Below are positions 1 to 5,324 of a DNA stretch of 7,348 nucleotides, piece by piece. The stretch's first letter is position 1. The number at the start of each line of letters is the position of its first letter. The stretch covers positions 1 through 7,348 of the forward strand of contig JASHUD010000202.1 in assembly GCA_030040215.1 (NCBI GenBank), in the 5' to 3' direction. The notes under the pieces are model-generated. The model ran no database searches, was not told where the DNA came from, and saw nothing but the letters and a program-made list of their open reading frames with translations. The translations under genes were made by a program, and so were the position numbers. Source of the DNA: Methylovirgula sp. GTDB lineage: Bacteria; Pseudomonadota; Alphaproteobacteria; Rhizobiales; Beijerinckiaceae.

Positions 1-890
1 TCCAAAACCTCGATGTCGGCGCCCATCTCGCGCAGGCTGTGCACGAGGCCGATACGTAGCGGGTTCATCATCATGCCCTCGATAACGACGGCGGAGCCCG
101 GCACGACCAGCGCCGCGACGATGGCAAACGCGGCGGAAGACGGATCGGCAGGCACGACGATCCGCGAGACGCGAAGCTCGGGCCTGCCTTCGAGCACAAT
201 TTTGCGGCCGTGCGGGCCAAACGGCTCGCTCGCGATCTTCGCGCCGAAATAGCCGAGCATTTTCTCGGTATGGTCGCGGCTCGCCTGCGGCTCGATGAGC
301 ACCGTGCGTCCGGGCGAATTGAGCCCGGCGAGCAGAACGGCGGACTTGATCTGCGCCGAGGCGACCGGCGTCGCATATTCGATCGGCAAAGGTTCCGGCG
401 TGCCCTTGAGCCGGATCGGGCAGCAGCCGGCGTTCTCCTCAAGCACTTCGGCGCCCATCGCGACGAGCGGATCGAGCACGCGGCGCATCGGGCGTTTGCG
501 CAGCGAAGCGTCGCCGTCGAACCGCGCCGTGATCCCGTGCCCGCCGACGACGCCCATCACCAGCCGGGTGCCGGTTCCGGCATTGCCGAAATCGAGGCTC
601 GCGCGCGGCGCAAGCAGCGAGCCAAGCCCCATGCCGTGAACGCTCCAGCGCCCTTCCGCGTGCCGCGTGACTTGGGCGCCGAGCGCGCGGCAGGCTTCGC
701 CGGTATGGAGTACATCGGCGCCTTCGAGGAGGCCGAAGATCTCCGTCCTGCCGACCGCGAGCAGCCCGAGAAGGAAAGCGCGGTGCGAGATCGATTTGTC
801 GCCGGGCGGGCGTATGCGGCCGGTGAGCGGGCCGCTCGGCTCGCCGCTGCGCGGCGCGAATTGCGCCGAGATTTTCGTCGAAAGCGCCAC
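1..890 (-). CDS. aroA: 3-phosphoshikimate 1-carboxyvinyltransferase (EPSP synthase), class II type, C-terminus cut by window edge
   Basis: EPSP synthase joins phosphoenolpyruvate to shikimate-3-phosphate in the cytoplasm, the sixth step of the shikimate pathway to aromatic amino acids. I translated this frame by hand. It begins at GTG 890; the only in-frame codons before it are ACG and GCT preceded by a TGA at 897-899, so no earlier start is possible. An AGGTG ribosome site lies about 8 bases upstream. Visible motifs are PPGDKSISHR near residues 28-37 (Lys32 contacts substrate), LDFGNAGTGTR at 99-109, a GDASLRKRP block, SAQIKSAV around Lys182, HTEKML, and DPSSAAF. These match the CP4-like class II enzymes rather than the E. 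coli class I type. In CP4 EPSPS the GNAG glycine is an alanine linked to glyphosate insensitivity; here it is glycine (about residue 105). About 296 of an expected 430-450 residues are present. In this group aroA is usually followed by cmk and rpsA, which would lie off the left edge. Confidence 0.95.
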   Translation of the reverse strand, partial: MALSTKISAQFAPRSGEPSGPLTGRIRPPGDKSISHRAFLLGLLAVGRTEIFGLLEGADVLHTGEACRALGAQVTRHAEGRWSVHGMGLGSLLAPRASLDFGNAGTGTRLVMGVVGGHGITARFDGDASLRKRPMRRVLDPLVAMGAEVLEENAGCCPIRLKGTPEPLPIEYATPVASAQIKSAVLLAGLNSPGRTVLIEPQASRDHTEKMLGYFGAKIASEPFGPHGRKIVLEGRPELRVSRIVVPADPSSAAFAIVAALVVPGSAVVIEGMMMNPLRIGLVHSLREMGADIEVL

Positions 891-1033
891 AGCCGTTCAC
901 CTGTCGCCGGATGACGTGCTGGTACCACGCGAATTGGGGCGCTGTCATGCGCCAATCATTGGGTCCATGCCGGCGCAACTGCCGGACGAATCGGGACCTT
1001 TGAACTTGCCTGTCGAGCCGACGTAACTTCCAA

Positions 1034-1062
1034 TTGACAGCCGCGTTCGGCCTCACTAACGG
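1034..1062 (+). promoter_or_regulatory. Candidate sigma-70 promoter for the FYDLN-acid gene
   Basis: A perfect TTGACA -35 box lies at 1034-1039. After a 17-base spacer comes TAACGG at 1057-1062 (or CTAACG one base earlier), a poor -10 box. Initiation would fall near 1069 and give a leader of about 100 bases before the GTG start at 1167. The -35 match is strong and the -10 weak, so this is tentative. I found no convincing promoter for the divergent aroA in the same 276-base spacer. Confidence 0.35.
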
Positions 1063-1166
1063 GAGCCGCGAAGTGATCGCGGGCTTGCGCGGCGCGCCCC
1101 GCACGCCACTTCGGATCGGAATGCGGCGCCGCGCTCAGCGAGCCGGCAGTCTTTCAGAGGTCAACC

Positions 1167-1526
1167 GTGGCGAAACCCGAGCTCGGCAGCAAGCATCAAT
1201 GCCACCAGTGCGGCACAAAATTCTTTGACCTGAACAAGAACCCGGTGATTTGCCCGAAATGCGGCGCAATCCAGCAGATCGCCTCCGCACGCGCTACCCG
1301 CGCCGCCGTCCCGGAAAAGGAAGAGGTCGAGGCGGAACCGGGCCTCGAGCTTGTGCCGCTCGAGGAGGCCGAAGCGGCCGAGCCCAATTTGGAACCTGTG
1401 GCCGACGATGACGTAGAAATCGAACACGAGCCGGCCGACGACACGTTCCTTGAGGAAGAGGAAGAAGACAGCGACGACGTGTCTGGCCTCATCGACGGCG
1501 AAATCGCTCCCGACGAGGAGCCGTGA
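1167..1526 (+). CDS. TIGR02300 family ('FYDLN acid') small zinc-ribbon protein with acidic tail
   Basis: A 119-residue protein of unknown function, recognised as the alphaproteobacterial FYDLN-acid family (TIGR02300). The N-terminal 35 residues hold two CxxC pairs (C12/C15 and C29/C32), which look like a zinc ribbon, with the family signature between them, here F-F-D-L-N at 19-23. From about residue 50 to the end the protein is dominated by Glu and Asp, including runs of five Glu near 96-100, and is probably disordered. The start is GTG at 1167 with an AGAGG ribosome site at 1155-1159, about seven bases upstream; the first codons give the expected MAKPELG start of the family. It is divergent from aroA, and its stop is only 78 bases before the tRNA gene, an arrangement common in Hyphomicrobiales. 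A nucleic-acid or protein-binding role is a guess from the zinc ribbon. Confidence 0.9.
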   Translation: MAKPELGSKHQCHQCGTKFFDLNKNPVICPKCGAIQQIASARATRAAVPEKEEVEAEPGLELVPLEEAEAAEPNLEPVADDDVEIEHEPADDTFLEEEEEDSDDVSGLIDGEIAPDEEP

Positions 1527-1530
1527 GGCG

Positions 1531-1559
1531 CTTGTAGAGCCCTGTTATTCTGTCTATAT
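1531..1559 (+). promoter_or_regulatory. Promoter of the tRNA-Ala gene
   Basis: CTTGTA at 1531-1536, a 17-base spacer, then CTATAT at 1554-1559. This closely follows the alphaproteobacterial housekeeping consensus (CTTGAC-N17-CTATAT), with an exact -10. Initiation near 1566 leaves a leader of about 40 bases before the tRNA at 1605. The leader holds a small perfect hairpin, GTCCA (1573-1577) with TGGAC (1584-1588), not followed by a T-run. The -35 starts only five bases after the stop of the upstream gene, so the tRNA seems to have its own promoter. Confidence 0.6.
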
Positions 1560-1604
1560 CCGCGGGGCTCAAGTCCACCCCAATGGACGGTTTGCGAAAG
1601 GCGT

Positions 1605-1680
1605 GGGGTCATAGCTCAGTTGGGAGAGCGCTTCAATGGCATTGAAGAGGTCGGCGGTTCGATTCCGCCTGGCTCCACCA
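1605..1680 (+). tRNA. tRNA-Ala (anticodon GGC)
   Basis: A complete 76-base cloverleaf can be folded by hand. The acceptor stem is GGGGTCA paired with TGGCTCC, and it contains the G3:U70 wobble pair, the classic alanine identity element. The D arm is GCTC/GAGC. The anticodon stem CTTCA/TGAAG carries the loop ATGGCAT with anticodon GGC, reading GCC alanine codons. The variable loop has 5 bases, and the T arm is GGCGG/CCGCC with loop TTCGATT. Discriminator A is followed by an encoded CCA at 1678-1680. It is preceded by its own promoter-like sequence and followed by a gene-poor spacer. Confidence 0.98.
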
Positions 1681-1751
1681 CGCTAACTCATTAGATTATT
1701 TGTCTATTCTCAAGATAATCGTCAGTGGGTTCGTGTTGCTGAGCGCTTTTT

Positions 1752-1772
1752 GAGGTTCCAAAGAGGTTCCAA
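1752..1772. repeat. Tandem direct repeat of GAGGTTCCAA
   Basis: The ten-base unit GAGGTTCCAA occurs at 1752-1761 and again at 1763-1772, one base apart, so the period is 11 bases, close to one helical turn. It lies about 75 bases after the tRNA 3' end. It may be a protein-binding site, a remnant of an integration site, or chance; nothing here decides between them. Confidence 0.5.
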
Positions 1773-1793
1773 CGACGAAAAGTGTGAGCCATC

Positions 1794-1819
1794 AAGCGCG
1801 GGCAAAACAGCGCTTTTTT
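1794..1819 (+). terminator. Candidate intrinsic terminator after tRNA-Ala
   Basis: A perfect six-base stem, AAGCGC (1794-1799) with GCGCTT (1810-1815), encloses a ten-base loop and runs into TTTT, making six T in a row at 1814-1819. The orientation suits plus-strand transcription from the tRNA, which ends 113 bases upstream. The stem is short and the loop large, so strength is uncertain. In minus-strand orientation there is no T-run, so it would not stop transcription from the gene cluster. Confidence 0.4.
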
Positions 1820-1836
1820 AGCCGCATCGTCATCCG

Positions 1837-2010
1837 CTAGTCCGTGCACGGCGCTCTCCGCCGGATGTATCTGCGGACTACTTCGTCATAATCGATGCCG
1901 TTGCCCTCGATGGTAATATTCGTCCCCACGGTTTCGATATCGACGCCGGTGACCTTAATGTTGCAAGACTCGATCCGAGAAAATCGGCGCTCACCGCTAT
2001 GAGGGTGCTT
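1837..2010 (-). pseudogene. Protein-like open frame without canonical start; small gene or gene remnant
   Basis: On the minus strand a frame of 57 codons runs from just after a TGA (2011-2013) to a TAG at 1837-1839, overlapping the last bases of the DUF190 gene. Its middle (codons 16-50) reads like a real folded protein: alternating hydrophobic and polar residues with V-D-I-E-T-V-G-T-N and G-N-G-I-D-Y-D-E-V-V, then an Arg-rich end. Third codon positions lean to G or C as in true genes here. There is no ATG or TTG in the frame; the only GTG (1927-1929) would leave 30 residues and lacks a ribosome site. It could be a gene that lost its start, a non-canonical (ATT/ATC) start, or chance. I do not recognise the family. 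Confidence 0.3.
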
Positions 2011-2338
2011 TCACGCAGTTTGCTTTCCAGTGCACCATCTCGCCATCCGGCACCAATTCAAATAGCTTTTTCCAGATCGACGTTGTCAGCTCCGACTCGC
2101 AGAAGAACTCGATAACCGCCGGCGGATCCGGATTTCTGCGGAGCACGTCCCCTACTGTCTCGTAATGCGGCTTATGTCTTTCTCGCGCCTCCATCAGACC
2201 GGGCAATATCGTCACCTGCCGAACGTTGAGTTGGTCGCGTAGGAAGTGGAGGATCTGCTCAATTTGAGTTTTTCGTGCGCTATGGCCTTCCGGCGGCAGA
2301 TAAAGACGAACGATCGTCATGGCGTTCTGGTCTTCCAT
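1997..2338 (-). CDS. DUF190 family, PII-like small protein
   Basis: A 113-residue soluble protein with no membrane segment. From about residue 8 it follows the DUF190 pattern by eye: a first strand I-V-R-L-Y-L, a helix over about 20-37, strand Q-V-T-I-L-P-G-L (41-48), a basic stretch 51-58, strand P-A-V-I-E-F-F (73-79), helix 82-96, and a last strand M-V-H-W-K-A-N (101-107). DUF190 members have a ferredoxin-like fold resembling PII signalling proteins and are thought to form trimers that sense small molecules. The family's usual G-I-M-G-F-G loop is altered here to G-L-M-E-A-R. The ATG at 2338 is chosen over the ATG at residue 7 because an excellent ribosome site, GGGAGGAG, lies about five bases before it. 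It lies 66 bases after the hyfB-like stop on the same strand, so it is probably the last gene of that operon. A regulatory role toward the complex is inferred. Confidence 0.65.
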   Translation of the reverse strand: MEDQNAMTIVRLYLPPEGHSARKTQIEQILHFLRDQLNVRQVTILPGLMEARERHKPHYETVGDVLRRNPDPPAVIEFFCESELTTSIWKKLFELVPDGEMVHWKANCVKAPS

Positions 2339-2404
2339 GCACGCTCCTCCCTAGCATTGCTTCGATTTGGCAGCCCAATTTCATTCCGTTGGCCTCAACT
2401 GAGG

Positions 2405-4549
2405 CTAAAGCGCCCCGACGATGAGCACGACCAACAAAGTAAAGAGGATATAGGCGGCGTAGGCATTCACATGCCCGACATGCATCTTGCGCACGGGGTC
2501 GGCGATACGGCGCAAGCCACGCACCGGCGGCCCTAGGAACAGCCGGTCGACGATGTGGACATCGGTGTATTCGCGTCGAATTGCCGCCCGGAAGTTGCGC
2601 GCCACGGCCTCGGTGTCGTCCTCCGTCGTGGCCGGGTGGAGTACGGCCTGAAAGACAACGCGAACGGGATTAGAGAATCCGGTAGCCGTATAGGTGATTC
2701 CTGGGAAGAGCCGGCGTAAGCCGCCATCCCAGGCCGGCCCCCGATTGACGCTGCGCTCGCGCGTCAGCAGACGGAATCCCAAGAAGCTTAGTCCGAGAAT
2801 GACGGCGAGGACGACGAGTGTGTAGGAGGTCGACATTGCGAAGACCACGGGATTGCGCGCTTCGCCGCGATGCAGGACGACGAGGCCGCGTCCAGGCAGA
2901 ACGCTGTCACCGACTTGGCTGCCGAGATCGTGGAATTCGGCGAGGAACTTAGGCGGAATCCCCTCGCGCTGTTGTGCCGCCGTGTCGAAGAACGGCGGGA
3001 CGAGCGCCGCCGTTGCGCTGGCATGCGCAAGCGGCTCAGCGGCGCGATCGAGCACCGGGATGACATAGGTTGGCAAAATGCCGAGTGCGATACAGCTCGC
3101 GGCAAGCAGCGCCAGCGGTATCTGCTTCGGCGCGGCAGCCTCAGTGGCGCGCGCCGCCCCGTCCGAACGCGCCATGCCGAGAAAGCCCATCGCGAAGACC
3201 TTGGCAAAACAGGTGACCGCCAGGCCAGCCGTCAAAGCTAGAAGAGCGCCGCACACGGCGAAGATGATCTTGACCAAGGTGGAAGACAGCAATTCGGAAC
3301 GCAGGATCGTCTGCAGCGTAAGCCATTCGCTGACGAAGCCGTTGAGCGGCGGCAGCGCCGCGATCGACAGCACGCCGATCAGGAACAAGCCGCTCGTCCA
3401 CGGCATGCGGCGCGCAATGCCACCGAGCCGGTCAAGGTCGCGCGTTCCAGTCCCCGCCTCGACCGCGCCGGTACCGACGAAGAGAAGCGCCTTATAAACC
3501 GAGTGATTGGCGACGTGATAGAGCGCGGCGATGAGTGCAATGCTCGCGGCGACCTCGTGGTGGCTCTCGAGAAATACCATGGCCGCGCCGATGCCCGCCG
3601 CGACAATCCCCATATTCTCGATGGTGCTGTGGGCGAGAAGCCGTTTCATCTCGGACTGGATCGTCGCGTAAAGAATGCCGAAGAGCGCCGAAATGCTTCC
3701 GATCACCAGCACGACGATGCCTGCCCCCGGGGTCGCTATGGGCACGAGGTCGAGATTGACGCGAATGATTCCGTAAATTCCGAGATTGACGATCACCGCC
3801 GACAGCAGCGCGGAAACATTGGTCGGAGCGACCGGATGGGCAAGCGGCAACCAGCTATTGACCGGTACGAGCCCGGCCTTGACGGCGAATCCAAAGAAAG
3901 AGAGCAGCAGAACGGCCCATTTGATTCCTCCACCCAGCGCTGGCCCGATCGCCCGCATGGCGTGGAATTCGAAGGTTCCGGCGTGGACGGCCACGAGAAT
4001 AAAAGCGATCTCGACCGCCATCGTGCCCAACTCGCTCATCGCCAGCATCACGAAGGCGGCCTGAGCACTGTCCTCGCGCTCGTATTGGTAGGTGACGAGA
4101 AGATAGCTCGCAATCGACATGGCCTCCCAAGCGATCACGAAAGAGATCGCGTCGCCGGCAATCAAAACCAATACGAGCGAGGCAAACAGCGCGTGATAGA
4201 GAACGCTGAAATAGCGCAAATTGTAATGCCCGATGTAATGGCGCAGATAGAAGGCGGAAAACAGCGATACTGGGAAAACTACCAGGCCCAAGATGAAGAG
4301 GAAGAGCGCCGAAAGCCGGTCCGCGCCGAGGATCAGCCTGCCTAATGAGAGAATCGACCAGAGATCGATCCGCAGCGAGCCATTGCCGAGAAGCAGCTCG
4401 CCGCTCCCAACAAGAAGGAGAAGCGCGGACAGCGCAGCGATCGTCGCCAGCAATGCGGGCGTGAAGCGCTCCGGCACCAAAAACGCACCGATCGCGCCGG
4501 CGCCGCAGAGGCCGAAAAAGATCGCGAAGAGCAGGCCAACGTCGTTCAT
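2405..4549 (-). CDS. hyfB: Hydrogenase-4 subunit B-like, proton-conducting antiporter-type membrane subunit (NuoL/HyfB family)
   Basis: A 714-residue polytopic inner-membrane protein of the Mrp antiporter/NuoLMN family, expected to move protons or sodium when the redox part of the complex turns over. Family residues are clear: Glu142 in W-E-A-M-S (key TM5 glutamate), Lys224 in F-A-V-K-A-G-L-V-P followed by W-L-P-L-A-H (TM7 lysine), Lys302 in E-M-K-R-L-L-A-H-S, the H345...H349 segment with Lys353, and L-P-P-L-N-G-F-V-S-E-W near 399-409. After about residue 500 comes a soluble stretch, a helix (572-592), the HyfB/HycC-type signature A-W-D-G-G...T-Y-T-A-T-G-F-S (606-626) and a last helix (697-713). 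HycC has 608 residues and HyfB 672, so it is slightly long. In HycC the signature reads W-D-C-G; here Cys is Gly. The ATG at 4549 is chosen because it shares ATGA with the upstream stop and has GGGGAG before it; a longer reading from 4657 would overlap the upstream gene and is rejected. Confidence 0.92.
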   Translation of the reverse strand: MNDVGLLFAIFFGLCGAGAIGAFLVPERFTPALLATIAALSALLLLVGSGELLLGNGSLRIDLWSILSLGRLILGADRLSALFLFILGLVVFPVSLFSAFYLRHYIGHYNLRYFSVLYHALFASLVLVLIAGDAISFVIAWEAMSIASYLLVTYQYEREDSAQAAFVMLAMSELGTMAVEIAFILVAVHAGTFEFHAMRAIGPALGGGIKWAVLLLSFFGFAVKAGLVPVNSWLPLAHPVAPTNVSALLSAVIVNLGIYGIIRVNLDLVPIATPGAGIVVLVIGSISALFGILYATIQSEMKRLLAHSTIENMGIVAAGIGAAMVFLESHHEVAASIALIAALYHVANHSVYKALLFVGTGAVEAGTGTRDLDRLGGIARRMPWTSGLFLIGVLSIAALPPLNGFVSEWLTLQTILRSELLSSTLVKIIFAVCGALLALTAGLAVTCFAKVFAMGFLGMARSDGAARATEAAAPKQIPLALLAASCIALGILPTYVIPVLDRAAEPLAHASATAALVPPFFDTAAQQREGIPPKFLAEFHDLGSQVGDSVLPGRGLVVLHRGEARNPVVFAMSTSYTLVVLAVILGLSFLGFRLLTRERSVNRGPAWDGGLRRLFPGITYTATGFSNPVRVVFQAVLHPATTEDDTEAVARNFRAAIRREYTDVHIVDRLFLGPPVRGLRRIADPVRKMHVGHVNAYAAYILFTLLVVLIVGAL

Positions 4550-5316
4550 TCCGGGCTCATCTCCCCATTGGATGGACGCGAGATCAACTCGGACGGCGGC
4601 TTCCTTCCGACGACGACCATGAGGCCATGCAAAATTGCGAGCGGCGGCGGCGGACATCCGGGCACGACCACGTCGACGGGGATTATTTCCGCAACGCCGC
4701 CACCTGCCGCGAAGCTCGGGCCGAAGACGCCGCCGGAAGCCGCGCAGGCGCCAATCGCCACCACGCGTTTGGGCGTCGGCATCGCTTCGTAAGTTATGCG
4801 CAAGGGAAGCCGCATCGCGTCGGAAACGGGCCCGGCGACCATCAGGACATCGGCATTGCGTGGCGTCGGCGTCATGAAGAAGCCGAGGTTATGCATGTTG
4901 TAATAGGGATTGATGAGCTGCCGCGCTTCGCTCATGCAGGCGCCGCAGGCCCCGGCATCGAGAAAGCGGATATGCAGGGAGCGGCCGAATGCGTGGCCAA
5001 GTTTTCTGCGCATCGCCGCCACGTCATCGGCATAGGCCGCCCACTCATAGCCGTCCCCCCAGGGAACGGCGGGCTCCTCAACATCGGCGTGACAACGAAA
5101 GCAATCGACACAGCGCCGCTGATCGATAGCGACTCCACCTTCGCACGAATCGATCGCGCGGGTCGGACAGCGCTCCACCAAAGCCGCAGCGTCGTGCGCG
5201 GGCAGGGCTACGCCGCGCGGCTGCCCGGGCGACAATCCCGACACGGCTTCGGCCGCAGACCGATAGGCGCTGGTCTTTATTCTGGTGCGCAGGCCCTTGA
5301 GAACCCAGTTTGCCAT
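4546..5316 (-). CDS. hyfI: Hydrogenase-4 small subunit-like (NuoB/HyfI family) with N-terminal Fe-S domain
   Basis: A 256-residue electron-transfer subunit on the cytoplasmic side of the complex. Residues 115-240 form the NuoB/HycG-type domain with all four ligands of the proximal [4Fe-4S] cluster: C124 and C127 in D-A-G-A-C-G-A-C, C191 in G-A-C-A-A-S-G-G, and C221 in P-G-C-P-P-P-P. The N-terminal 100 residues are an addition absent from E. coli HycG: C50 in E-R-C-P-T-R-A-I plus C69, C72 and C75 in R-R-C-V-D-C-F-R-C. These look like the remains of a two-cluster ferredoxin in which the fourth cysteine of one motif completes the other motif, giving one [4Fe-4S]; C58 is extra. The long C-terminal tail of HycG is missing. 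The ATG at 5316 starts eight bases after the large subunit's TAG; a longer frame from 5490 overlaps that gene and is rejected. The stop overlaps the hyfB-like start (ATGA). Confidence 0.9.
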   Translation of the reverse strand: MANWVLKGLRTRIKTSAYRSAAEAVSGLSPGQPRGVALPAHDAAALVERCPTRAIDSCEGGVAIDQRRCVDCFRCHADVEEPAVPWGDGYEWAAYADDVAAMRRKLGHAFGRSLHIRFLDAGACGACMSEARQLINPYYNMHNLGFFMTPTPRNADVLMVAGPVSDAMRLPLRITYEAMPTPKRVVAIGACAASGGVFGPSFAAGGGVAEIIPVDVVVPGCPPPPLAILHGLMVVVGRKPPSELISRPSNGEMSPE

Positions 5317-5324
5317 GATGTGCT

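Larger units (their letters stand above)
1681..1996. other. Intergenic spacer between tRNA-Ala and the hyf-like cluster
   Basis: A 316-base spacer between a plus-strand gene (tRNA) and the minus-strand gene cluster. The first 60 bases are clearly AT-richer than the flanks. It holds a GAGGTTCCAA direct repeat (1752-1772), two copies of AGCGCTTTTT (1742-1751 and 1809-1818), a candidate terminator for plus-strand transcription (1794-1819), a GATTAT/ATAATC inverted repeat just after the tRNA (about 1693-1719), and a protein-like minus-strand frame (1837-2010). I see no integrase gene and no second copy of the tRNA 3' end inside the window. Confidence 0.7.

Noticed and set aside
210..914. Plus-strand open frame of 234 codons
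   Set aside because: It is antisense to aroA, whose motifs are unambiguous; the plus-strand translation is Arg/Ala repetitive.
1079..1102. GCGGG/CCCGC inverted repeat in the leader of the FYDLN gene
   Set aside because: A short GC-rich pairing expected by chance in DNA of this composition; no T-run or start-site masking.
2392..2405. Inverted repeat GCCTCA-AC-TGAGGC at the hyfB-like stop
   Set aside because: The loop is too small and no T-run follows on the minus strand, so it is not a credible terminator.
3503..4345. Plus-strand open frame of 280 codons
   Set aside because: It is antisense to the hyfB-like gene; its translation is charged and low in hydrophobic order, typical of a GC-rich shadow frame.
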